Part shown: positions 34,424 to 46,200 of the stretch, one piece after another
How the letters are laid out: each line of letters opens with the position of its first letter
Position numbering within the stretch: the stretch's first letter is position 1
Origin: Bryum argenteum
Taxonomy: Eukaryota > Streptophyta > Bryopsida > Bryales > Bryaceae
Reading direction: 5' to 3'
DNA length: 64,000 nt
NCBI GenBank assembly: GCA_037043015.1
Contig: CM073321.1
Location: 7,460,001-7,524,000 of the forward strand
Notes under the pieces: model-generated
The model's input: the letters and a program-made list of their open reading frames with translations, nothing else
The model's database searches: none
Told to the model about the DNA's origin: nothing
Made by a program: the position numbers and the translations under genes

Positions 34424-35934
34424 TGTCGCAACCCTAATTACTCCAACACACTTTTTTTGCTTAGTGAGCCTTACTTGGTAGCGGAATCCTGGCTCACTTA
34501 GTTGGTAGCAACCGGCCACGACTTTGCTAACACTTGCATGTGCCCCACACACACAATGTTAGCACCATTCTAAGTCAAGGTGTCCAACCCACCTTGACTC
34601 CATAACTCATTATCCGGTACTCATTACCCGGAACTCCCACCAACACATGGGTATGCCAACCCGGAACTCCCACCAACTCATGGGCATGCCACTTGGTGGC
34701 ACGGGGCGGCCTTCCACAAATGTCCAAGCTCCCAAGGGTGCTACTAATCACCCCGGAGCTAACCGCCCTTATCCATTGTCCAACTTCCCACTAGTCCCCT
34801 TCCACTCTTGTTTCTCACCCCATTCGGGACTTTGCCGGAAATCCTCCCGGAATGCGGCACTAGTTTTCCCGGGGACTAGTTTGGAGCGGGACTCTTTCCG
34901 ACCCAATGTTGCGGGATGCTCAAGAGCATCCCACAATGCCTAAGGTGTAAGAGTGAGGCTTCTTTTCTATGGCTCACCCTTTTGAGCTATTCCCGGTCAC
35001 TCCCGGGAACCGGCACTACTTATCACGGGGACTAAGTTGGAGAGGGACACTTCCCTACCCCATGTTTAGAGAGGCTCCAAAGCACTCTCTACTTTCCACA
35101 AGGTGCGGGAGTGAGGCTTCATCCCAAGCCTCACCCCTTGGAGCCACCCCGGCTCCTCAAGGCACCATGTGCAAGTGAGGAGGGAGACCACCCCTCCTCA
35201 TAGTACTCTCTGGAGTCTTCGGTAGGCCCCCCCCTCTTGTGTTGAGGGGCCTTCCGTGACACACTTTTGTTTTGGAAGACCACCCGTTTTTGCCTTAGTC
35301 TCAAAAACGGGCCGTATCTACTTCTCGGGCTAACTTGTAGCTCAGTTATCCAAATGGGACGTGCGAGCCCATTTTCGACATCTACTCTTTGAGTAGATGT
35401 CGATAGACTCCTCACTTGTCCCAATTGAAGCTTCCATGTGGGAGCTATGCTCCTCTGAACATTCGGGAGTCCCGGGAGGCAGCAGTCCCGGAGTCCCGAA
35501 GTCCCGATGCTTTGGAGAGCCATATCTCCCAAAGCATTGCTTTTCTCCTCACGAGCCGTAGCATTTTGGAAAGCTCTTGTCTAGAGCTTTCCAAAGACAT
35601 GCAAAATGCCGCCATCCATGAAGGACGACATTTTGAGTCCTGAAAGGCAACACTCCCGAGTCCCGGAACGCGCTTCAACTTTGGAGAGTCATATCTCATG
35701 ACTCACAACTCCAAATAGCGCGTTCTTTGGACCCATGGATGCGTGCTCAAACAAGGTTTCCAACCATGTAAGACACGCCACCAAGTTCGTCCCGAGCACG
35801 ACGCCATTGCGTGCTGTTTGCTCGGGACTCCCCTTGGTCACTTCACCTTGGCTCTTGCCAAGCCCGGGGCGTCACTCCCGGGGTCCTCTTGGCTCACCAC
35901 GGTGTTCGGGCATCCTTTGGAAAGGGATGTGCCA
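34424..35934 (-). mobile_element. Gypsy 3' LTR copy B
   Basis: Read on plus it starts TGTCGCAACCCTAATTACTCC and ends GGAAAGGGATGTGCCA. Just outside (35935 on) is the purine-rich tract GGTGGGGGTGAG on the minus strand, the polypurine tract of the attached element, so this is a 3' LTR of a minus-oriented copy. Confidence 0.85.
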
Positions 35935-38021
35935 CTCACCCCCACCAAACAGCGTCGATGCCCTCATCGACAATCTCTCTTGTCGGCAGTACCAAGTTCT
36001 TGAGGTAGCCGCCTCCTTGGCACTTGCACTGCGTTCCAGGGTAGCTAGCCCCGCAATGCTCCAAGCATCCTATTACTTGAAAAATGGCTAAGTCTCAAAG
36101 GTGGCACCCGATAGGTCTAAGGTCCTTTCCACCGAAGGACTTTCCTTGGAAGGACCCACATAGACTAGACCTATCCACTTTGAGACTCACTTGGAATGCC
36201 CCCAATGGCCCCAAGTTAGGCTCAACTAGCCCATCATACTCACATGACTTAGGATTGAATTCAAGGCTAACCAACACTTTCTTGGTCGCAACACCAAGCC
36301 CTCTTTTCAAACACTTAGGCTCTCAAAGTGGTGAACTTTGCTCGCCTAGGGGTAATGCTAAGTCCCGCCCGACCTAGCCTTTGCTTCACTCTACCGAGAC
36401 ATGGGTGGTCAAGCCATGCGTTGACGATGGTCAACCCGCAAAGGGCACTTTTATGAGCCCGTGCCACTACCTTGCTCCCGCCCGAGCAAGTCCTAAGCTT
36501 AAGAGTCGTGGGGGTTCACCCACTCACAACTCCCAAGCGAAGGTCCCTGTTTTGCAGCATTCCAAGTATTAGCTTCGCGTATCCTTCAACCTCTTCTAAC
36601 CAACCTAGCAATCCAAAATGAGATTAGGACTCATCTCACTTCCAACATGCAATTAAGGAACTTGCCAGCAACTTAATTGTCAACCAAGTATTACAACATG
36701 TGCCATTTGCACCATTTGCACCAAGTGCTAGACAAAACTTAGGCCAAGTATACACAAGTGTGGTGATTCACCCCCACTTCAAAGGTTGATGTCCTCATCA
36801 ATGCTTTCTCGGTGTCTTGGATCTCCGTTGGCTTTCATACCATCTCCTTTGCATTGGCCATGTACTTGGCCTCAACCCATGTTGTTTCCTTCTCATGGTA
36901 CCCCCGCCTCTTCACCAAGTATTATTTGCCTCTTTTCTTGATGATCCGGCAGTTCATAATGCCTTTTACTCCAAACTCCAAGTGATCACCAAGAAGTTCG
37001 GGTGGAGGCCGCAATACTTGCTTGCGTTCCGCCTCACCTTATCTTTGTGATATGGCTTGAGTAATGACACATGGAAGGTGGGATGAATCATGGTCTCCGG
37101 TGGTAAGTCCAACTTATACACATCCTCAAACAACCGTTTTGCAATGACAAATGGACTCACATACTTTGCCATGGATATGGGAGTCAAGCCATCCGGTAAG
37201 GTGAGATTTTTCACATCCTACCACACCTTTTAGCCCTCCTCATACTCCTCATGGCGCCGCCCTTTGTTAACTTGTTTCACATACCTCTTCAGGCCTTGTC
37301 TAAGTTTTTCTTGGTCCTTTTCAATAAGTTGCTATCTCATGGCTACCAAGTCTTTTGCACCTTGGCTTTGTTCCATCTCCGATTGCAATCCATTGAAAGC
37401 TAGGTCGTTAGGCATAAGTGGCTTCACACATAAGCCACCTTGGGCGGCGATTGACTCATAGCACCATGCCCCAATGCATTATGGCTACCAACCGCCTAAC
37501 CCAAGTAATCACTCCAATCACTATGGTCTTCGGCAACCCATGGTGCCGGCACCAAACACTGAAAAAGGAGCACCACCTTGTCAAAGGCGGTCGCCATCCC
37601 TTTTGTTGGCTCCATCCTTGCCAACTTACAAAACCTATCCACCACCACAAAGATGGCGTCACTTCCTCGTGACTCCGGAAGGCTTGTAATAAAATCCATG
37701 GAGACACACTCCCATGGACCATCCCGGATAGGCAAAGGCCGTAACAAACCCACGTGCTTTTGATATGGCGCCCGGTTGGCTTCACATTCAAGTGATACAA
37801 GTCTTCACATAATGGGCAATGTGTTCTTTCATTTTGGGCCAATAGAACCTCTTTGAAACCAAACATATGGTGGACTTCTCCCTCCTATGCCAAGCGGTTG
37901 TCATGCTCCTCCTTGAGCACACACTCAACCTCCACATGCCCTTTGGAACACACACCCTATTTTTCTTGAACTTGATCAAACCTTGATGAAGCCGGATTCC
38001 GTTGGGCTTCTTGCCACACCT
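35935..38021 (-). pseudogene. Gypsy fragment: 3' UTR and integrase end, minus strand
   Basis: 35935-36780 corresponds to the 3' untranslated region of the copy at 53018-53867. 36781-38021 encodes the inverse of the chromodomain and integrase (for example LPDGLTPISMAKYVSPF, DGPWECVSMDFITSLPESRG) with several shifts. gag, protease and reverse transcriptase are gone. At about 38022 it meets plus-oriented gag. Confidence 0.75.
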
Positions 38022-40966
38022 TCCATGCTTTAGTAAGGGATTTCAATGCACAATTGAATGTGCTCCCGAAGTTGGAAGAATTGGCCAGAAAGGTCATTTT
38101 CTTGAATTGACTCAAAAGGTTGGGTGGAGCGGGCATCATTGAATATGCCAAAAGTGCCGGAAACTTGTGCCAAGTTGCTCAAGTTGGCAGAAAGGATTGG
38201 TGGCCATGAAGATCACCAAAAGGTCTAGGGAGAGTGGGCCTTCCAAGGATGGGAATGTAACATCCCTTTCCAAAGGATGCCTGAACACCGTGGTGAGCCA
38301 AGAGGACCCCGGGAGTGACGCCCCGGGCTTGGCAAGAGACAAGGTGAAGTGACCAAGGAGAGTCCCGAGCAAATAGCACGCAATGGCGTTGTGCTTGGGA
38401 CGAACTTGGTGGCGTGTCTTACATGGTTGGAAACCTTGTTTGAGCACGCACCCATGGGTCCAAAGAACGTGCTATTTGGAGTTGTGAGTCATGAGATATG
38501 ACTCTCCAAAGTTGGAGCGCGTTCCGGGACACTCCGGGACTCGGGAGTGTTGCCTTTCGGGACTCAAAATGTCGTCCTTCATGGATGGCGGCATGTTGCA
38601 TGTCTTTGGAAAGCTCTGGACAAGAGCTTTCCAAAATGCTAAGGTTCGTGAGGAGCAAAGCAATGCTTTGGGAGATATGGCTCTCCAAAGCATCGGGACT
38701 TCGGGACTCCGGGACTGCTGCCTCCCGGGACTCCCGAATGTTTAGAGGAGCATAGCTCCCACATGGAAGCTTCAATTGGGACAAGTGAGGAGTCTATCGA
38801 CATCTACACAAAGAGTAGATGTCGAAAATGGGCTCGCACGTCCCATTTAGATAACTCAGCTACAAGTTAGCCCGAGAAGAAGATACGGCCCGTTTTTGAG
38901 GCTAAGGCAAAAACGGGTGGTCTTCCAAAACAAAAGTGTGTCACGGAAGGCCCCTCAACACAAGAGGGGGGGGGGCCTACCGAAGACTCCAGAGAGTACT
39001 ATGAGGAGGGGTGGTCTCCCTCCTCACTTGCACATGGTGCCTTGAGGAGCCGGGGTGGCTCCAAGGGGTGAGGCTTGGGATGAAGCCTCACTCCCGCACC
39101 TTGTGGAAAGTAGAGAGTGCTTTGGAGCCTCTCTAAACATGGGGTAGGGAAGTGTCCCTCTCCAACTTAGTCCCCGTGATAAGTAGTGCCGGTTCCCGGG
39201 AGCAACCGGGAATGGCTCAAGAAGGTGAGGCATGGAAAGGAAGCCTCACTCCTACATCTTGGGCATTGTGGGATGCTCTTGAGCATCCCGCAACATTGGG
39301 TTGGAAAGAGTCCCGCTCCAAACTAGTCCTCGGGAAAACTAGTGCCGCATTCCGGGAGGATTTCCGGCAAAGTCCCGAATGGGGTGAGAAACAAGAGTGG
39401 AAGGGGACTAGTGGGAAGTTGGAAAATGGATACGGGCGGTTAGCTCCGGGGGTGATTAGTAGCACCCTTGGGAGCTTGGACATTTGTGGAAGGCCGCCCC
39501 GTGCCACCAAGTGGCATGCCCATGTGTTTTGTGGGAGTTCCGGTTTGCGGGTTCCGGGTAATGAGTTGGGGGCGTCAAGGTGGGTTGGACACCTTGACTA
39601 GAAATGGTGCAACAATGTGTGTGCTTGGTATGTGCAGTGGTTAGCAAAGTCGTGGCCGGTTGCTACCAACTAAGTGAGCCGGGATTCCGCTACCAAGTAA
39701 GGCTCACTAAGCAGAAAAAAGTGTGTTGGAGTAATTAGGGTTGCGACAGGGAAGGACAAGTTTGCCAAGGACAAGACCAAAGATAGGGACAAGTCTACGA
39801 AAGAGACAAGTCACATAACTTGTTACAAATGTGGTGGAGAGGGCGACATGGCAAAGGATTGCTCTAAACTTAATGGGCAAACTACTCATAAGTCCGGATT
39901 TGCGAAGAGGATGGGCTTGCAATAGAGCAAGGCAAACAAGTCCATCGAAGTGAGGTTTGCAAAAGGCAAGCCACACTAAGCATGCCTTGTAGCTACGGGA
40001 GTAGAAGTGAAGTGTTGAAGCTTCACCTTTGTGGAAAACTTCAAGGTTTGTGAAATGGATGGGATTGGTCTCATCTTATGTAAGACTTCCTTTGATACCT
40101 ATGGGGTAGATAATGAAGCGGCCATTGAGAGTGGTTGCCAACCCCGAAGGCAAGGAGATTGAGTTAGAGTTTACCAAGGCTCCCAACATATTAAGGAGTA
40201 GGATCAACTCGGTGAACTTGGAGGAGTTAGAGGAAAACCGGTTCTTGATAATGCTAAGAACCGATTTGGGAGTTGAAGGGAACAAGCCCAATTCTTACTC
40301 CACACCTCCTAAGTGGATTTGGGAGGTCATCTAAGGGTTAGGTGATGAATTTTGCGTTGTGCAACGCTCCATCAATGTTCACAACCCTCATATATACAAT
40401 ATTCCATCAAGAGATGGATGGGCTTGTCATTGTTACATTCATGACATATTGGTGTTCTCCAAATCCGCGGAAGAGCATGCACAACACCTTGCAATTGTGC
40501 TTCAAAAAACTTACGGACAATAAGTGGTATATAAATGGGGAGGAGAGGGAGTTTGACTTGCAAGTGATTGAGTTCTTCAAACACATTATGACGGGGCAAA
40601 GTGTCAAACCGGACCACAAGAAGGTGGAAGCAATCAAGAAGGGGAGCCAACCACTTCACAAAGGGAAGTGAAGTCATTGCTTGGGTTGGCCTATTATTAT
40701 AGGAGGTTCATAAAGAACTTCTCCAAGATTGTTAAGCCCATGTCCGGTTTGTTTAAGAAAAACTTGGCCTTGGATGGGACCGATTCATGTGTGCAAGCAT
40801 TTCAAAAAACTCAAGGAGAAGCTCTCCTCCCTGCCGGTATTGAAGTTCCCGGAGTTTAATAAGCCTTTTGAGGTGCACATCGATGCAAGTGACTTTGCCA
40901 TCGGGGGGGTGCTCATGCAAGAAGGAAGCCAATTGCATGAAAAGGAGATGTTTGGAGCGCGTTCAA
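38022..40966 (+). pseudogene. Gypsy fragment: gag to RNase H, plus strand
   Basis: gag resumes at about 38022 and is interrupted by a solo LTR (38256-39748). It continues with a zinc-knuckle region (CYKCGGEGDMAKDC) and a damaged protease, lacks the first part of reverse transcriptase (deletion near 40335), and ends in RNase H (VHIDASDFAIGGVLM) at about 40945, where it jumps to an LTR end. Many stops and shifts; long dead. Confidence 0.75.
38256..39748 (+). mobile_element. Solo LTR copy C with GGGAA duplication
   Basis: TGTAACATCCC to GGGTTGCGACA, 1,493 bp, flanked by GGGAA on both sides (38251-38255 and 39749-39753). The interrupted gag sequence is continuous once the insert and one GGGAA are ignored. 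Confidence 0.92.
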
Positions 40967-41164
40967 TGAGTACCGGATAATGAGTTATGGAGTCAAGGTG
41001 GGTTGGACACCTTGACTTAGAATGGTGTTAACATTGTGTGTGTGGGGCACATGCAAGTGTTAGCAAAGTCGTGGCCGGTTGCTACCAACTAAGTGAGCCG
41101 TGATTCCGCTACCAAGTAAGGCTCACTAAGAAAAAGAAGAGTTGGAGTAATTAGGGTCGCGACA
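40967..41164 (+). mobile_element. 3' end of a gypsy LTR (copy D)
   Basis: The last 200 bp of the LTR (gtaccggataatgagttatg to TTAGGGTCGCGACA). It directly abuts rDNA-derived sequence at 41165. Confidence 0.8.
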
Positions 41165-41408
41165 GCGCCCCCCCACCACACTCCTATATGCGGGAGTTTG
41201 CGTGGAACTGGCCGTCCCGGCACATTGGGTCGGCTGAAATGGAGGGAATTTGGCCGCTGTGGCATCACTTGCCCCGCGATCAAGTGCGATACTCGACAGA
41301 GTTCATTCCAAGTGCGGGGCTCCTAGTAAGCCCAAGTGCGTGCCCCGAGTTCTTTAGCAGGCTTACCTTGAGCATCACCTTGAGTGCTGCAAAAGCGTGA
41401 AGAGGTAA
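41165..41408 (+). rRNA. Probable ITS2 tail of an rDNA unit
   Basis: Sits immediately before a recognisable 25S start. It is GC-rich and lacks other features, so ITS2 identity rests on position only. Confidence 0.45.
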
Positions 41409-41945
41409 CGCATCAGACCTCTAATCGGAAAAGACTACCCGCCGATTTTAAGCATATCACTAAGCGGAGGACAAGAAACTAACCAGGATTTCCCTAGTAA
41501 CGGCGAGCAAACCACAAAAAGCCGAGCTTGTAAATCGGGGCGTTTTGCGACCCAAATTGTAGTCTAGAGAAGGTCCCTCTGCAACGCGCCGGACCCAAGT
41601 TCTATGGAAAGGGACGTTTGAGAGGGTGACAAGCCCGTCGAGTCCGGAGTTCGTCGCTGCACGAGAACCTGTCTGCGAATCGAACTGTTTGGGAATGCAG
41701 TCCTAAGTGGGAGGTTAATTCCTTTTAAGGCTAAATATTGACAAGAGACCGATAGCGAACAAGTACCGCGAGGGAAAGATGAATAGGACTTTGAAAAGAG
41801 AGTTAAAAGTGCTTGAAATTGCTGGGAGGGAAGCGAATGGAAGCTGCGGGTGCACCCCGGTTGGATGTGGAACGGCTTGCGCTGGTCTGCCGCTTAATGC
41901 GATGTGCTGGTCAGCGTGGGCTACCGCGGCGGGACAAGTGCGGAA
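41409..41945 (+). rRNA. 25S rRNA 5' fragment (D1-D2), degenerate
   Basis: Contains landmarks of the large-subunit 5' end in order: TTTAAGCATATCACTAAGCGG, AGTAACGGCGAGC, AATTGTAGTC, TGTTTGGGAATGCAG, GAGACCGATAGCGAACAAGT, ACCGCGAGGGAAAGATG and AGGACTTTGAAAAGAGAGTT. Numerous substitutions and small gaps against the conserved plant sequence, mostly C to T or G to A, mark a pseudogene copy. It is truncated in the D2 region by the next LTR at 41962. Confidence 0.9.
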
Positions 41946-41961
41946 AATCGTTTTCCGCCCA

Positions 41962-43256
41962 TGTCGCAACCCTTGCTAGCTCACCTTGGCTTACACCAAC
42001 TTTTTCCCAACTCTAGCAAGTGTCACGAGCGCTAACTCTGCACATCCCCCACATGCACAAAGTTAGCTCTCCATACCAACCACCAAGCTCACTGCTTGGT
42101 TATCAATCCCTCTTACTCATGCAATCGAGACTCAACCCCTTCGTAGGTAGCCAATGGTTAGGTGCGGACTTCCACTTATGTCCAAGGCCCAACTTGGTGG
42201 CACTCCCATACCACGCGGCCTAACCGCACTTGGTGGTGTCTCCTCACCACCGCCCATGACCACCATGGTGACCCCAAGGCCACCAAGTAATCACAACGCC
42301 GGCGGTGAGACACCACCCCACATCGGTAGCACTCATGGTCCTCATTTTGCCTATATGAGTCCCCGTGGTGAAGCCCCAACACTAGCTCCCCCACCGGGAC
42401 TCACCTTGTCCTTATGAGCCACCGTGGTGAAGCCCCAACACTAGCTCCACCCACCGTGCCTCATTTTGCACTTTGAGTCCCCATGGTGGAGCCCCAACAC
42501 TAGCTCCACCCATTGGGACTCACCTTGGCTTGGGAGTCCCCATGGTGAGGCCCCAACACTAGCCACACCACTCGGGACTCCCACCTTGGTCACCACCAAG
42601 GCACCATGGGAGTGGGGAGGAGACCAGCCCTCCCCATAGTATACTCTGTGGGATTCGGCAGCCCCCTGGTCCTAGGTGAAGGGCTGGACCCTCACACCTC
42701 TAAGGTTTGGAAGACCACCCAATCTCCCAATGCCTTAGCCGCTGGAAGGCCCCGGGAGACTTCCCGAACCTTCCAGGGCTCGTATCTACCTCGTCCCGCA
42801 TCCAAACGCGACGAGCGACCACTCTATCGACATCTACGCGTCAAGCAGATGCCGATAGACACCTTACTTGCCTCATTCCGACAAGTATTGAGGGAGTTAT
42901 GCCCCTCTGAAGATTCGGGAGTCCCGGGCCAGCTTCCCAGTCCAGCACTGTCCCTGGACAGCACTCTCTTTAGTCCCACAATCTTCCAACTCCCATAACT
43001 TTTAGCTCACACCTCCAAATGAGGTGCTCCTTAGCATCCCGGAATCGTGGCAACATGAGCTTCCATAATCTCATGTCCATTCCCTCGTGGCTCCTAGTCT
43101 CCGTGGGTGAGAGGCGTCTCCAACGCCCGGGGTCCTCTCCCACACTAGGCCCACTTAGGTTCCCTTCACCTTGGCACCCTAAGGCCCGGGAGTCACTCCG
43201 GTGTCCCCCTTGGGCCCTTGGTGTTGCGGGCACTCCTCAAGGAGAGGTGCGCGACA
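41962..43256 (-). mobile_element. Gypsy 3' LTR copy E, distinct family
   Basis: Plus-strand ends TGTCGCAACCC and GGTGCGCGACA (1,295 bp). The interior differs from the A/B/C copies although the ends are alike. A minus-strand polypurine tract (GGTGGGGGTGAG) follows at 43257. Confidence 0.8.
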
Positions 43257-46200
43257 CTCACCCCCACCTAATGGAGTCGATGCCCTCATCGACTATACTT
43301 GTAGTCGGTCACACCAACTCTTGGGTTGCCATCCCCATTGGTGTAGCATTGTGTTTCACCAGGGCGCGACCCCCACAATGCACTCTCAAACTTTGGCAAA
43401 GTCTCAAAGGTGTCGTCACTAGGTGGTCCGTTTAGAACCCTGGACTTCTTCCAAGGCAACTAAACTACTCTAGACCCACCTACTTTGAGACCCTCTTGGA
43501 TTGCCCTTACCTTGGCTCTCCAAGTTAGGCTCCACTAGCCTAACACTTCTTCCTTGACTACTAGGCTGGACCTCAATGCTTCCACCAAGTTGTCTTGGTT
43601 GCAAACCCAAGATGGCTTTTACACCACGACTCGATCGCACGGGGTAATGCCAAGTTCCGCCCAACTCGGATCCCACTATCTCTTTCAAGGCATGGGTTCA
43701 TGACTCCCATGCACTAGCTTGCACTAGTTTGTGGGAGTGGCGCTTTTATGAGCACGCGCCATTACCTTGTCCCCGCCCGGACAAGCCCAAGGCCAAGGGA
43801 CTTCATGGTTTTATCCACTCTTTCTCCTAGCCTTGGTCCCCATTACTCGGCCTTCCCAACTCGGTTTCACATCTCTATTCCCCCTCTTCCACCAACTTAG
43901 CACAAGTACAAGACTAGGACTCCATCTCATACTCTTCTCTTTGCACACACCAAAGCCAAACTTTATTGCCAAATCCAAAGAACAAGTACAAGTGTTGTGG
44001 ATCTACGCCCAAGCTACAAGTCATCCTCCCCCACTACGGAGGTTGATGTCCTCATCAATGCCTACGTTGCTTCTTGTTGGAGCTCCTATTCTTCTCAAAG
44101 TTCTCCACCACCTCCTTAGCATTCACCATGTCCTTTGCCGCCACCCACGTTGCTTCTTTCTCGTGGTATCCTCGCCACTTCACAAGGTATTCCTTGCTCT
44201 TGTTTTTGAGGTTCCTACTCTTGAGGATGGCCTCTACCTCATATTCGAAATGTTGTCCAACCAACTCTGGTGGTGGCCGAATCACTTGCTTGCGATCCGG
44301 CCACAAGGTATCCTCCTTGAATGGCTTTAACAATGAAACATGGAATGTTGGATGCACTTTGATCTCGGGTGGTAGCTCCAACTTATACACATCTTTGAAC
44401 ACCCGTTCCACAATGGGAAACGGACCCGCAAACTTGGACATGAACTTTGGAGTGAGGCCTTCGGGCATGGTGAAGTTCTTCACATTCAACAACACCTTTT
44501 GTCCCACCTCATACTCCACTTCACGTCTTCCGGCAGTGACTTGCTTCTCATAGCGCCTTCTTGCTTTCTCCAACAACAACTTGGTTTTTCCAACATATGT
44601 TCCCGCTTCTTGGCCAAGTCTTCACCATCTTGGTTGAACTCTGGTGTTGAATGTGCCCCCTCGAGAGCTAAGTCAGCAGGTTGGAGTGGCTCCACTCCAT
44701 AGGCCACTTTGAAAGGTGACTCCTTAGTCGCCGAGTGTGTGGCCGCATTGTAACTGAACTCCGCCAACCCCACATAGTCTACCCAATCACGTTGGTCCGC
44801 ACTCACAAAGTTCCTCAAGTATTGGTTCAAGACCCCATTCACCCTTTCAGTTTGCCCGTCTGTTTGGGGATAAAAGGCAGTGCTAAATGTCAACTTGGTT
44901 CCCACCTTCCTAAAGAAGTGTCTCCAAAATGCACTTGTGAACTTTGGGTCTCGATCTGACACAATCACTCTTGGCAACCCGTGATGCTTCCACCATGCAT
45001 CGAGAAAGATCTTGGCGGTCTCAAGCGCGCCAGTGCGATTCCTCTAGTTGGCACCATATGAGCCAACTTGCTAAACCGATCCACCATCACTAAGATGGCA
45101 TCATACCCTTGCGACTCGGGAAGGCTTGTGATGAAGTCCATAGACACACTATGCCAAGGACCCGGCGGAATTGGCAATGGTTGCAACAAGCCCGCTTGCT
45201 TTTGATATGAAGCCCGGTTAAGTTGGCACTTCACACAAGTCTTCACAAAGTGGGTTATGTCATCTTTCATCCCCGGCCAATAGTACCTCCTTGACACCGT
45301 TGCAATGGTAGCCTTTTTCTCCCCTATGGCCGGCTATGGGACTATCATGTTCCTCCTTCAAAACCAACAATCTAAGCTTGCCTTGAGGAACATACACCCT
45401 ACTTTGCTTATACTTGAGCAATCCATTCACCAACTTGATCTCCTTGAGCTTCTTGCCCTTCCTAAGATCACCAAGCATTTGTTGTGCCTCGGGGTCCTTC
45501 ATGTACCCCTCTCTTATCCGCCGTTCCCAATTGCCTTCACCCTTATACATGAGCCGCAAGACTTGGGTGGTGCTCATGGCATGAAACTCTTCCTTTCTAC
45601 TTAGCGCATCCGGCACCACATTGTCACGGCCCGGTTTGTGGATCAAGTCCACATTCATGAGCGCCAAAGCATCATGCCACCTCAATTGTTTGGCACTCAT
45701 TTGTGCTTGTGTCTCAAAATACTTCAAAGACACATTATCGGTGTAGACCTTAGTCTTGTGCAACCCCAAGTAATGTTGCCATGTCTTCAAACAATGCACC
45801 ACCGCAAAGAGCTCCTCTCGTGAGTTGGCCATCTCCTTTGACACCCATCCAACTTCTTGCTCTCATAGGCAATTGGCCTACCATCTTGCATCAAGACGCC
45901 TCCAATGGCAAAGTCACTTGCATCTGTGTGGACCTCAAAGGGCTTATCAAACTCAGGGAACTTCAACACTGGTGGAGATGACAACTTGTTCTTGAGTTCC
46001 TCAAAGGCTTGGTAGCAAAATTCATCCCATACTTGGTTCACCCCTTTTTTCAACAAGTCGGACAAAGGCTTGGCAATCTTAGAGAAGTTGCGTATGAAGC
46101 GGCGATAGTAGTTTGCTAGGCCAAGGAATGACCTAAGTCCCTTTTGTGTAGAAGGCCGCTTCCACTCTTGAATTGCCTTCACCTTCTTCATGTCCGGCTT

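Noticed and set aside
32475-35985. Several 60-90 codon frames repeated in LTR copies (for example MLKQGFQPCKTRHQVRP)
   Set aside because: They recur only because the LTR recurs, are on the strand opposite or unrelated to retroelement genes, and vary by shifts among copies.
38022-40966. A separate small gene encoding a CCHC protein
   Set aside because: It is collinear with the gag of 48474-53017 and only a decayed copy.
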